This document shows positions 36,322 to 44,975 of a DNA stretch of 64,000 nt, in pieces. Position numbers and translations under genes: made by a program. A model generated the notes under the pieces. That model made no database searches. It was not told the DNA's origin and worked only from the letters and a program-made list of their open reading frames with translations. This stretch comes from an uncultured Thiocystis sp. (GTDB lineage Bacteria > Pseudomonadota > Gammaproteobacteria > Chromatiales > Chromatiaceae): positions 1-64,000 of the forward strand of contig NZ_CAIPNF010000310.1 of assembly GCF_903866365.1 (NCBI RefSeq), written 5' to 3'. Position 1 is the stretch's first letter. Each line of letters opens with the position of its first letter.

Positions 36322-39300
36322 ATGACAGAATCCAAGGTCCGTATCTTCGTATCCTCGCCCTCCGATGTCGAGCATGAACGCGCGCTCGTCAAGGACATCG
36401 TCGCGGTGCTGGCCCAGGAGTATCGGCCCTATTTCGAGCTTCAGACAGTGCTCTGGGAGGAGGAGGCGCTGACCGCCGCGCGGAGTTTTCAGGCCGGGCT
36501 GCTGCGTCCGTCCGAGTGCGAGATCGTGCTCGTGATGCTCTGGACCCGGCTCGGCACGCCGCTCGCCGACGATCCCTATGGCGGCATGACGGGCACCGAA
36601 TGGGAGTTTGTCGACGCAGTCGAGGCATCCGCGCGGCACGCGACCCCGGAGGTGCTGGTCTATCGCAAGATCGCCCCGCGCCTGGTCGACATCAACAACG
36701 CCGAGGCGATCCGCGCGGCGGTGACCGATCGGGATCGGCTCGACGTCTTCTTCCGCACCCATTTTTTCAACCCGGACGGCAGTTTTCGACGCGCTTTCCG
36801 GCAGTTCGAGAATGACACCGCCTTCCGCGATCTGGTCGAGACCCAACTGCGCAAGCTGCTGAATCGGCGCATCAGCGCCGAACGTCGCTTTGCCGCGGGC
36901 GTCATCGAGTGGCGGGGCAGCCCCTTTCGCGCCCAGGGGCCATTCGATGTCGGCGACGAGCGCGTGTTCACCGGGCGCGAGACGGAAACCCGCGAGCTGG
37001 TCGCGCGGCTCGATGGACTGAGGGGCAAGGAGGAAGGGGCAAGGGACAAGGGACAGGGTCTGCTGCTGCTGACCGGTCCCAGCGGCGTGGGCAAGACCTC
37101 GCTGCTGCGGGCCGGTCTGCTGCCGCATCTGGTCCGGCCTTATCTCTTGACCGGGGTGGCGGCCTGTCGCTGGTGTCTGGTCGAGCCGGACCCGGACGAT
37201 CCGCTGCTCTCGCTCGCGCGCGCGCTGGTCTCGCCCGGCATGCTGGGAAGCGCGCTCGCGGCCTTCGGGCTGGATGCCGGGCGCCTGGCCGAACTCTTCG
37301 CGAGCGCGCCCACGGTCGGCGCGGACCAGATCCGCGCCGCGCTCGCCCAGACGGTCAACGACGATCTGCAACAGACGGCCGGGCGCGAGGGGCGTCTCCA
37401 GCTGGCCGTGATCCTGGATCCGCTCGACGGTCTGTTCGCCGAGAAGCGACTGGACGTGCCACGCACCCAAACCTTTGCGGACACCCTGGCGGCGCTCGCC
37501 GCGCAGGAGGGCATCTGGGTCGTCGCCGCGCTGGGCAGCCAGCATCTGCCCGGCCTGACACGGTTTCCGACCCTGACCGCCCTGCTGGACGAACGCAGTT
37601 GTTATCGACTGGAACCGCCGGCCCTGGGGCGAATCCGTCAGGTGATGGAAATCCCCGCGCGGGTGGCGGGCATCGAGTTCGAGGCGATGGGCCGGGACTC
37701 CGGACACGGACTGGTCGAGGCGTTGGAGTCCGAGGCCAGCACCGTGACGCACTGGCCCGTGCTGCTGGAACCGACCCTGGAGGCGCTTTACCGGCAGCTC
37801 GCCTCCTCCGAGACCGCGCAAGGCTCGCTGTTGACGTTGAGCGCCTTCCATGCCATCGGCGGCATCTCTGGCGTGCTGCTCAAGCGCGCCGACGACCTGT
37901 GGCAAACCCTGGACGCGGAGACCCGTAACGCTCTACCCATGCTCTGTCGCGCCCTGCTGGCGCTGGAGGGTGGGAGTCGCACACGGGCGAGCGCGCGTGA
38001 AGGGAATCTGTCAACCCTGCTGCGCGACGACCGCTGCGCGATCCTGACGCAAGCCTTCATCGCGGCCCGGCTGATCGTCGCCGAATCGGTCTGGGATCCC
38101 GCGCAACGCAGTCTCTGCCCCGCGATCGAGATGACGCTCGGGGAATCGCTGCGGCATCTTCTGCTCCAGCTCCGCGAGGAATGGCGGGCGCGCTTCAAGC
38201 TCGGACGAGCGGCCGACTCGCTCGACGCCTTCCTTGATGCGCCGGCGACCGACCCTGCCGATCCTGAACCCGCCGCCGATCCGACCTTCCAGTGGGAGGA
38301 GTACCGGCCAATCGCCTACTTCGCCCACCCGGCCCTGTTCCTGCGCTGGGAACCGGTGCGCGCCTGGCTGGCGAACCCCGACCATCGCCACGATCTGACC
38401 CTGCGTTCGCAGATCGCCCGCCAGGCACGCCTGTGGAAGCGCACCGACTGCAATCGCGAATATCTGCTGGGCGAGGTCGGCCATGCCGCAGCGCGCGTCT
38501 TCGCCCAGGCCCACGGGGAGGAACTCGAACCCCTGGAGCTGGAGTTTCTGGCGCGCTCCTGGTCGCGGCTGCAATGGCAGCGGCGGCGCAATCGTCGGGT
38601 CATTGGCGCGCTGTTGGCAGTGCTGATGCTGTTTGCCGGCGTCGCCCTGTACGCGCTCTGGGACGCCTCGCGCCAGACCCTGCTCAATCGGCAAAGCGGC
38701 CTGCTGCGCGAGGCGGAGATCGCCATTGGCCGCGGCAACACGCCCGAGGCGGTGCGCCTGGCCCTGGCGGCCGGCCCCGACCTACCGGCGGCGGGAACCG
38801 ACGTGCTCAGCCGCGCGCTCTCCAGCAATCGACTGCTTGCCATGAGCCGGATCGTGGACGCGGCAGCGGGGCGTCCGTTCGCGCCTCAGTTTCGTGACGA
38901 TGGCGAACAACTGGTCACTTTGTCGAGCAATCGCGGGGCGCAGCTCTGGGTGCGGCAGGATGGCGGTTTCCGGCCTCTGTCCGACCTCGCCGGACCCGAG
39001 CTTCCCATCCACGCGATCCGCTTCGCTGGCCGGGGCGAGAACCAGATGATTCTGGGCATTGGCGTCGCCGGCGTCTGGCGTCTTCCGGCCCGGCCCGAAC
39101 AACCTCCGGACTGGAGTTGTGGCGATATCGAGGAGACCAGCATTGCACTCGACCCTGAAGGACGCTTCCTGGCCCTTGCGCATAAAGCGCCGCCTGACCA
39201 GTTTGCCTTGTGCATGCTCGACCTGTCGCGTCCCGGAGCGCCGCTCTGGAAGCGGCCGCTTCAAACGGCCTGGACGCGCAGCCTGACCTTCTCGGCGGAC

Positions 39301-41271
39301 GGAAAACGGCTGATGAGCGCATCGCGCGATGGGCTGACGCGGATCATGGACAGCAAAAGCGGCGACGAGCAGCTCGTTCTGCCACCTCAGGGTTCGCAGC
39401 TCCAGACAGCGATACGGGCGGTCTTTAGCCTTGACGGACAGCGGATCGCGGTGGCGTCGCTCGATGAACTGGTCCGTGTTTACGATTTGACCGGGAAGCA
39501 AATCGCGGAACTCGGCACCATCCAGCGTGGCGCGCGCACCATCCGGATCCATCAATCCGCGGTCCGGGATCTCGCCTTTTCGCCGGACGGTCTCTCGCTG
39601 GTGGTCGGCGATGGAACGGGACAGATCGTCCGTTGGGATCTGCGCACTCGTTCGGCCGAGGTCATCGGCCAGCATGATCTGGGCGTGGACCAGATCGGTA
39701 TTTCCCCGAATACCGATTCTCAACGGGGCGAATATTTAGTTCTGAGCGTTTCGCAGGACCGGACGGCGCGCCTCTGGAGCCTGACGACCGGCAGGGCGCT
39801 AGCGGTCTTCAGTCATGACAAGGCGATCTCGGAGGCCAGGTTCAGCCAGGATGGGCGCCTCATCATGACGACCGCGCAGGCGGATGGCTCGGCGCGTCTG
39901 TGGTCGGCGGAACCGGCAAACCCTCTGGCCTACCGGCTGGACCAGGACGATCACGTCTGGCACGTCGCCATGGCTGAAGCGCCAGCGGGCTGGGAGGTCG
40001 CGGCCCACAACGCCCCGCCCCTCGCTTCGACCTCGCCCGGCGCGCGTCGCGCAAACGAAACAAGGGCGACCCTGATGGCGACCGCGGCCTTCGATGGTCA
40101 TGTGGCGGTTTGGAGCCATGACCGCACGAACGGCACCACGCATCCCGTCCAGCTCAAATCACTGGCTGGCCACCAGGGCCGTGTGCGTCGGGTCGACTTT
40201 TCGCCATCGGCGCAATGGTTGACGAGCGCGGGCTCCGACGGCACCGCCAGGCTCTGGTCGCTGAATACCGCTGACACCTGCCGTCTGCGGGTCGCCAGCC
40301 AACGCAAGGTCTGTCTGACCGATGGCGCGGCGGACTGTCCGAACGTTTATCGAATCCTGTTTTCGCCGGACGAGCGTTGGCTGCTGACCGCCTCCAGCGA
40401 TCCCGACCAGCCGATCCGGTTCTGGGATCCCGAGAACTGCGCGGCCTTGCGCCTGCCGGACGTCTTCGCGCAGATGAAAGGCAGTGTTCGCAGCGCGGCC
40501 ATGACAGCCGCCGCGGACGACGAGGTCTTGCTGGCGACGGGCAGCGAGCAAGGGGCGCTCCGGTTGATGCGCCATGATCGGCGGGGCGTCTGGTCCAGTC
40601 TATGCGAGTGGGACGCGCATCAAGGGGCGATCACCGAGCTGACCTTCTCGCCCGACGGTCATTGGCTCGCCGCCGCCAGCCGGGATGGGCGCGCCTCGCT
40701 GTACCGGGTCGACGAGGGGTTCGCCGAGCGTCCATGCGGCAAACCCCAGTATCTGGACGGTCAGTCCGGGCGTCTGTATGGCGTCCAGTTTGCCCCCGAT
40801 GGCAAAGCGCTCGTGACCGCCTCGTTCGAGGCCAAGGCGCATGTCTGGTCAATCGATGGAAGCCTGCTTGCCGAGCTGAGCGGGCATAAAAATCGTGTTG
40901 CTTCCGCCCAGTTCAGCCCCGATGGACGTTGGATCCTGACCGCCTCTCGGGACGGTACGATACGGATCTGGAAGCGTCCGCTCCGCGCGCATGCCAAGCC
41001 CATGGATGCCTATCTGACGCTTGACGCGAATCTCGGCAGCGTCACCCACGCGGTGTTCAGCCCCGACGGTCATGCCATCGGCGCCGGTTATTGGGAGAAT
41101 GCCGCGCTGCTGTGGCGATTGTGGGACGAAGATCCGCGACCCGATCGACATCTGGAAGGGCTTTGGGGCCGGGACCGATCCCGGCTTCAACTGCTTCGGG
41201 AGGCGCTGCGTTTCCAGAAAAAATTCAGCAACACCGATGCTGAACGGGCTTCTCCCGCGGACACGAAGTAA
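36322..41271 (+). CDS. DUF4062-STAND NTPase-WD40 protein
   Basis: This 1649-residue protein has three parts. Residues 1-110 are a DUF4062 domain (VRIFVSSPSDVEHERALVKD). Residues 215-560 are a STAND-type NTPase following FTGRETETRELV, with Walker A GPSGVGKT (252-259). Its Walker B-like strand is LAVILDPLDGLF (about 358-369), lacking the usual acidic pair. A single membrane-like segment lies near 757 (VIGALLAVLMLFAGVALYAL). From about 850 to the end there are roughly ten WD40 repeats, with recurring FSPDG...W blocks, probably a beta-propeller sensor. In other bacteria such architectures include anti-phage and regulated-death proteins; a defence role here is inference. The gene has no obvious operon partners. 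The ATG at 36322 fits the domain start. Confidence 0.9.
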   Translation: MTESKVRIFVSSPSDVEHERALVKDIVAVLAQEYRPYFELQTVLWEEEALTAARSFQAGLLRPSECEIVLVMLWTRLGTPLADDPYGGMTGTEWEFVDAVEASARHATPEVLVYRKIAPRLVDINNAEAIRAAVTDRDRLDVFFRTHFFNPDGSFRRAFRQFENDTAFRDLVETQLRKLLNRRISAERRFAAGVIEWRGSPFRAQGPFDVGDERVFTGRETETRELVARLDGLRGKEEGARDKGQGLLLLTGPSGVGKTSLLRAGLLPHLVRPYLLTGVAACRWCLVEPDPDDPLLSLARALVSPGMLGSALAAFGLDAGRLAELFASAPTVGADQIRAALAQTVNDDLQQTAGREGRLQLAVILDPLDGLFAEKRLDVPRTQTFADTLAALAAQEGIWVVAALGSQHLPGLTRFPTLTALLDERSCYRLEPPALGRIRQVMEIPARVAGIEFEAMGRDSGHGLVEALESEASTVTHWPVLLEPTLEALYRQLASSETAQGSLLTLSAFHAIGGISGVLLKRADDLWQTLDAETRNALPMLCRALLALEGGSRTRASAREGNLSTLLRDDRCAILTQAFIAARLIVAESVWDPAQRSLCPAIEMTLGESLRHLLLQLREEWRARFKLGRAADSLDAFLDAPATDPADPEPAADPTFQWEEYRPIAYFAHPALFLRWEPVRAWLANPDHRHDLTLRSQIARQARLWKRTDCNREYLLGEVGHAAARVFAQAHGEELEPLELEFLARSWSRLQWQRRRNRRVIGALLAVLMLFAGVALYALWDASRQTLLNRQSGLLREAEIAIGRGNTPEAVRLALAAGPDLPAAGTDVLSRALSSNRLLAMSRIVDAAAGRPFAPQFRDDGEQLVTLSSNRGAQLWVRQDGGFRPLSDLAGPELPIHAIRFAGRGENQMILGIGVAGVWRLPARPEQPPDWSCGDIEETSIALDPEGRFLALAHKAPPDQFALCMLDLSRPGAPLWKRPLQTAWTRSLTFSADGKRLMSASRDGLTRIMDSKSGDEQLVLPPQGSQLQTAIRAVFSLDGQRIAVASLDELVRVYDLTGKQIAELGTIQRGARTIRIHQSAVRDLAFSPDGLSLVVGDGTGQIVRWDLRTRSAEVIGQHDLGVDQIGISPNTDSQRGEYLVLSVSQDRTARLWSLTTGRALAVFSHDKAISEARFSQDGRLIMTTAQADGSARLWSAEPANPLAYRLDQDDHVWHVAMAEAPAGWEVAAHNAPPLASTSPGARRANETRATLMATAAFDGHVAVWSHDRTNGTTHPVQLKSLAGHQGRVRRVDFSPSAQWLTSAGSDGTARLWSLNTADTCRLRVASQRKVCLTDGAADCPNVYRILFSPDERWLLTASSDPDQPIRFWDPENCAALRLPDVFAQMKGSVRSAAMTAAADDEVLLATGSEQGALRLMRHDRRGVWSSLCEWDAHQGAITELTFSPDGHWLAAASRDGRASLYRVDEGFAERPCGKPQYLDGQSGRLYGVQFAPDGKALVTASFEAKAHVWSIDGSLLAELSGHKNRVASAQFSPDGRWILTASRDGTIRIWKRPLRAHAKPMDAYLTLDANLGSVTHAVFSPDGHAIGAGYWENAALLWRLWDEDPRPDRHLEGLWGRDRSRLQLLREALRFQKKFSNTDAERASPADTK

Positions 41272-41395
41272 AAATGCTCGATCCGAGCCGATAAAGCGCC
41301 ATGCGCTGTCAGCGAGCTGGCGAAGGCGGCCAGTCATCGTATCGTGAGGAAGCCTTGACCGAGCTGTGTAACGTAGCGGATTCCGCATGCAGATC

Positions 41396-41791
41396 TTACG
41401 GTGGACGATATCCTGCTGGTGGCACATAACCGATTCCGAAGCGGAACAGGTCGAAAGAGCGGTAGATGTCCAGCCCGTTGGAAGCGACTTGCCCGGAGGA
41501 GGCCGGCCGCCGGCCATTGAACCAGGTGCCATGGATGCACTTAAGATCCTCCAGCCAGACGCCATCGGCGCGGAGGATCAGTCGCGCGTGCTCGCGCGAA
41601 ACCAGCGGCGAATCGATCGGCAGCCCGCCGCCGGGCGAGCGGCCAATGACGATGTCCTCAAGATCATTGCGTGCGCTGGGTGCGGACGTCGCTTGAGGTT
41701 GTCTCTCGGTTTGATCGGGCTGGTCTGCGTCGGGAACGCAAATCTGGATCAGGATATCGCCAAACGCGAGCCAATCGCCATCCTTGATCAA
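41396..41791 (-). CDS. FHA-domain protein, probably 5'-truncated
   Basis: This frame has no ATG near its beginning; the first usable start is TTG (41791), with a stop 14 codons upstream. The first visible residues, LIKDGDWLAFGDILIQIC, look like the end of one FHA domain. A linker follows, then a second FHA domain with IVIGRSPGGG, SREHA and GTWFNG, which form the phosphothreonine-binding pocket. So the gene seems to have lost its start and most of the first FHA domain. It is oriented against the STAND gene and divergent from the curlin-like genes. Whether it is expressed is uncertain. Confidence 0.6.
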   Translation of the reverse strand: MIKDGDWLAFGDILIQICVPDADQPDQTERQPQATSAPSARNDLEDIVIGRSPGGGLPIDSPLVSREHARLILRADGVWLEDLKCIHGTWFNGRRPASSGQVASNGLDIYRSFDLFRFGIGYVPPAGYRPP

Positions 41792-41869
41792 GTATCGCTC
41801 GGACAGCCCTCGAATAAAATTATGTGAACCGCATCACAAATTCGATAATTATTTGGACTCCGCGCTCGG

Positions 41870-41898
41870 TTGCCGAGACGGAACGGTTGAATTATGCT
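41870..41898 (+). promoter_or_regulatory. Possible sigma-70 promoter for the curlin-like genes
   Basis: A -35-like TTGCCG (41870-41875) and a -10-like TATGCT (41893-41898) are separated by 17 bases. They lie about 100 bases upstream of the first curlin-like gene in an AT-rich stretch. This is a pattern match only. Confidence 0.35.
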
Positions 41899-42005
41899 TG
41901 GACTCGGTCTGATCCTCGCGGATCCAACCAGGGCTTTGAGCGATGAGATATTTCCCAAGATCGCTTCGTTATTATTATTTGACTTAAAAGAACCAGGGCA
42001 ACACC

Positions 42006-42284
42006 ATGAAAAAACAAGTAAAATTTTTGTTTGTCGCTGCATTCGCCATTGGCCTTTCAACCCCAGCGATCGCTCAAAACACGAATACAACCATTCAGGA
42101 AGGTCGTGTCAACACCAACGACAGCTATCAGTCCGGCAAGGACAACGATAATGCCACATACCAGGAAGGCGCGGACAACGCCAATCGCTCCCGTCAGCGT
42201 GGCGACATCAACACCAATCAGACCGGACAATATGGCGGGCAGAACTACAACGAGTCGATTCAGGAAGAGCGTTTCCGACGCTGA
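42006..42284 (+). CDS. Curlin-like repeat protein 1 (exported)
   Basis: This 92-residue protein has a clear signal peptide (MKKQVKFLFVAAFAIGLS, cleavage after AIA). The mature part is almost entirely an 11-residue repeat: Gln at 31, 42, 53, 64, 75 and 86, usually as Q-x-G-x-x-N-x-N (for example QSGKDNDNATY, QEGADNANRSR). The Q-x-G-x-x-N pattern is the core of curlin (CsgA/CsgB) repeats, where each 22-residue unit forms one beta-helix turn of two strands; here the unit appears as single 11-residue strands. It is likely a secreted, amyloid-capable fibre subunit, which is inference. The ATG has aggg about eight bases upstream. No CsgG-type secretion gene is nearby. Confidence 0.85.
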   Translation: MKKQVKFLFVAAFAIGLSTPAIAQNTNTTIQEGRVNTNDSYQSGKDNDNATYQEGADNANRSRQRGDINTNQTGQYGGQNYNESIQEERFRR

Positions 42285-42452
42285 GTTCGCCGCCCGCATG
42301 CAACCTGCTCGTGTCAATCGTCGAGTCGAATCGCTCCTGATTGCCGTCGAGAACGCTCAACCTGTTTGCTAAACCCGATCAAGGTCAGGCCGACGCCAGA
42401 AAACCAGGCGTCGGCCGCGTTGACGATCCATGAACAGAGATCAGGTCTTCAG

Positions 42453-42728
42453 ATGAAAACACTTCTTTCTCTTTTGGTTTTAGGATTGACGCTTTCAAGC
42501 GCTTCGGTGTACAGCCAAGCCGCGCGCGACAACAGCAACCGGCCCTGTTTCGATGTGAATGTGCAGATCGATCGGAATAACCGCTCCAACGTCGATCAGG
42601 ATTGCGGCCAAAACTACAGCAGAACCATGCAGGCGGGACAGAACAACGAGGCGACAACCTACCAGAGTGGCGATGTCAACGACAATAAAGTCAGACAGTA
42701 TGGACAGGACGGGCCGAGTCGGCGGTAG
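42453..42728 (+). CDS. Curlin-like repeat protein 2 (exported)
   Basis: This 91-residue protein has a signal peptide (MKTLLSLLVLGLTLSSASVYS). Gln residues again recur every 11 positions (38, 49, 60, 71, 82), with QAGQNNEATTY and QSGDVNDNKVR as the best units. It shares the QYG element near its C-terminus with the first protein. Two Cys residues (32 and 51) flank the first repeat and could form a disulfide. The likely role is a second fibre subunit or an end-capping variant; this is inference. It lies 168 bases after protein 1 on the same strand. Confidence 0.82.
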   Translation: MKTLLSLLVLGLTLSSASVYSQAARDNSNRPCFDVNVQIDRNNRSNVDQDCGQNYSRTMQAGQNNEATTYQSGDVNDNKVRQYGQDGPSRR

Positions 42729-42853
42729 CCCGACGCTGGCGGCTTAATCCGTCATCTCTTCAACCCTTGCCGGTTGCGCCAGCGTTCGATGGGCGGTGCA
42801 ACCGCCTCTCGAACCGCTAGGCGATCCCTCCTACTGTTAGAGACGAGAAATCC

Positions 42854-43282
42854 ATGGCTTCATCCAATGATCTTGTTCGTTTTTTCGTCGCTGTCTTGAT
42901 CGGGTTCTCTTTCAGCTCGATGGGTTGCGCGGCGACGGAGGTCCATCAACAGGGTGGCTCGACCGCGGTGATCGAGCAAAGCGGGGGGAGCGAACCGAGC
43001 AGAACCCAGGTCACGAAAACACCCAATGGCCAGAAAATCATTACCCGCGACGGCAATAGCTCCGATGTCACGATCCAGAGCAATCGTCCCTCTGGCAAGG
43101 GAACCAACGGCGCGGCGAAGCCACAGGTCGACAGCGATCGTTTTAATCGGAGTTCGGTCAGCTCGCGGGATTGCGTCGATTGCCCGGCGCCCGGCAGGTT
43201 CAGGGAGACGGATATTCCAACGGCCAAGGAATATAAAGACAGCATTCGCGATCGGATGCGACCCCTTTTGCCAAAACAGTAA
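42854..43282 (+). CDS. Exported Gln/Ser-rich protein of the curlin-like locus
   Basis: This 142-residue protein has an N-terminal hydrophobic segment (FFVAVLIGFSFSSMG) followed by Cys25, so it may be a lipoprotein with an atypical lipobox or a cleaved secreted protein. The early mature part has two QxG elements (QQGGSTAVI, EQSGG) recalling the neighbouring curlin repeats. The middle is Ser/Asn-rich and the end has a Cys-x2-Cys (DCVDCPAPG). I recognise no family. Position between the fibre-like genes and the autotransporter suggests an accessory or anchoring role. Confidence 0.7.
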   Translation: MASSNDLVRFFVAVLIGFSFSSMGCAATEVHQQGGSTAVIEQSGGSEPSRTQVTKTPNGQKIITRDGNSSDVTIQSNRPSGKGTNGAAKPQVDSDRFNRSSVSSRDCVDCPAPGRFRETDIPTAKEYKDSIRDRMRPLLPKQ

Positions 43283-43369
43283 CTCGCCCTTCATGCCAGG
43301 CGGTCTTGTTCTGGCACCACGAAGTCACTTGATTTTGTCCGGTCAGTACTTTTCATAAGGCGTATCACG

Positions 43370-44842
43370 ATGAAGCATTCTGTCGGACCCCGGCTCCCTC
43401 TTTTGATGGTTTCCATGGCCGCCTGCTTTTCCACGACCTCTGTCGTCGCGGGCTCCCAGGCAAGCATCAATGGAGCCAATTTCAAGGCGGTGGATTCCCC
43501 CATCACGATCATCCAGGATGGCTTTTCCAATTCGGTCGGCATCGTTGACGAAGGGCTCGTTGCGGATTCGGCAGTCAAGCAAACCGGCTTCTATAACCGG
43601 ACGGCGATTCTTCAATTCGGCAACGACAAGCTCGCGATTCTCAGCCAGCCTGGCCGGTTCAATCGTGCGATGATCGTTCAGGTTGCCGCAAGCGATCAGG
43701 ATTTCCAGACGGTCGATAGCGTGCAGGGAGCAAGGACGCTGGCGTCGACCAATTATCTGTTTTCGCTGCAAACCGTCGTCAATGACGCCAACCCCATTGC
43801 CCAACAGTTCAGCCTTCTGTCCTTCGATCAAGCCAAAACGGTCGCCACCAACTTCCTCTTTGCGCCCGAATTATCACGCGTGAATACCGCGATGCTGGAA
43901 GACATCACGCGGCATTTCACCTCTTTATTGGAGAACCGCCTGGCTCAGGGGCGCGTTGGCTCCTGTGCCAGCGATCGGGATGCGGGGCCATCCGCCAAGC
44001 GCGATCCTGCCTGCTCCTCCTCGCCCTTCTTCGCCGCTCTGAGTTATGGAAACACCGAACGGGACGCGGCGTTAGGCGTGTTGGGATACGAACAGGAGAT
44101 TCGCTCCGCCACCCTTGGCGCGGATTTTCAACTCAATCCTGTCAGTCGAGTCGGCGTTGCCTTCAATCTCGAGGAATCGGACGGCGACCTTCAAGGTCTC
44201 GGGGATGTGACCACAACCGGCTACCAGATCGGTGGCTTCGGCTCGTTTTCGCATGCGAACTACTACCTTGACCTGATCGCCACGCTCGGCCAGGTCAATT
44301 TCACCTCGGAGCGATTTGCCGGGTTGACGAAGGTGCGCTCGGATGTCGATGGTTGGAGCTATGCCGGACGCTTACAGGGGGGGTATTTCTTCGGTCAGGA
44401 CAAGTTCCGGTTTGGTCCCGTGCTGGGCGCCGGTTACTCGAAGGGCACCGTGGACGCCTATTGGGAAAAGGGACATGTTCTGCTGACCCAAAGAATCGAG
44501 GAGCAGGAGAGCGAGCGGTTCGTGGCGTCTGTCGGCGCCGCCTTCGATCGCCGCGATCAGATCGGCGGTCTGCCGCTTCATTCCTATCTGAAACTCGAGC
44601 TGGAGCGTGATTTTGGCATCGGGCGCGAAGAGCTTGTCGAATCCAGGTTTGCCTTCTCGCCGGATTTCGTCGTCTTCACTCCGCTGGACGATGTCGCCGA
44701 AGATACCTATGGCAGGATTTCCGGCGGGCTCAGTCTCGCAATCAACCGACAGGCCACGGTTTCGCTGGCGGGAATGACGCTGCTGGGCGCCGACAGGCTC
44801 GATACCTTCGATCTTTACGGCGAGCTTTCAGTCGCCTTTTAA
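43370..44842 (+). CDS. Autotransporter-type barrel with curlin-repeat passenger
   Basis: This 490-residue protein has a signal peptide ending near VVAG (residue 28). Residues 45-105 carry curlin-type repeats: Q49-DGFSN, Q71-TGFYN and Q93-PGRFN are spaced exactly 22 residues, with half-repeat Gln at 82 and 104. A linker of about 110 residues follows. From about residue 220 to the end is an autotransporter-like beta-barrel, with alternating aromatic strands (for example FFAALSYGN, YYLDLIATLGQVNF, RFGPVLGAGYSKG) and a terminal Phe (LYGELSVAF) as in outer-membrane proteins. I infer a curlin-like passenger displayed on the cell surface, possibly serving as a nucleator for the two small proteins, as CsgB does for CsgA. 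Confidence 0.85.
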   Translation: MKHSVGPRLPLLMVSMAACFSTTSVVAGSQASINGANFKAVDSPITIIQDGFSNSVGIVDEGLVADSAVKQTGFYNRTAILQFGNDKLAILSQPGRFNRAMIVQVAASDQDFQTVDSVQGARTLASTNYLFSLQTVVNDANPIAQQFSLLSFDQAKTVATNFLFAPELSRVNTAMLEDITRHFTSLLENRLAQGRVGSCASDRDAGPSAKRDPACSSSPFFAALSYGNTERDAALGVLGYEQEIRSATLGADFQLNPVSRVGVAFNLEESDGDLQGLGDVTTTGYQIGGFGSFSHANYYLDLIATLGQVNFTSERFAGLTKVRSDVDGWSYAGRLQGGYFFGQDKFRFGPVLGAGYSKGTVDAYWEKGHVLLTQRIEEQESERFVASVGAAFDRRDQIGGLPLHSYLKLELERDFGIGREELVESRFAFSPDFVVFTPLDDVAEDTYGRISGGLSLAINRQATVSLAGMTLLGADRLDTFDLYGELSVAF

Positions 44843-44862
44843 TCCACGATCCTTGGCGGGGA

Positions 44863-44902
44863 CGCGGTTTAAAATTTATCTGTATTCATCGCTTAAACCG
44901 CG
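44863..44902. repeat. Inverted repeat between the curlin-like and pigment loci
   Basis: The arms cgcggtttaa (44863-44872) and ttaaaccgcg (44893-44902) pair perfectly over ten bases with a 20-base loop. The same core appears again at about 44968 and elsewhere in the window. It lies between the ends of two convergent genes and could act as a bidirectional 3' structure. Confidence 0.65.
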
Positions 44903-44975
44903 CCCGCGACGACAGTCGTAGAGGCTGCCGAGGTTGCTCCAATCCAAAAACATCGCATACCGCGCTCGGTGCGGT

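Noticed and set aside
41871-42284. First mini-curlin considered as an ordinary csgA
   Set aside because: It is too short, has an 11-residue rather than 22-residue unit and has no csgG/E/F neighbours, so a csgA label would overstate the evidence.
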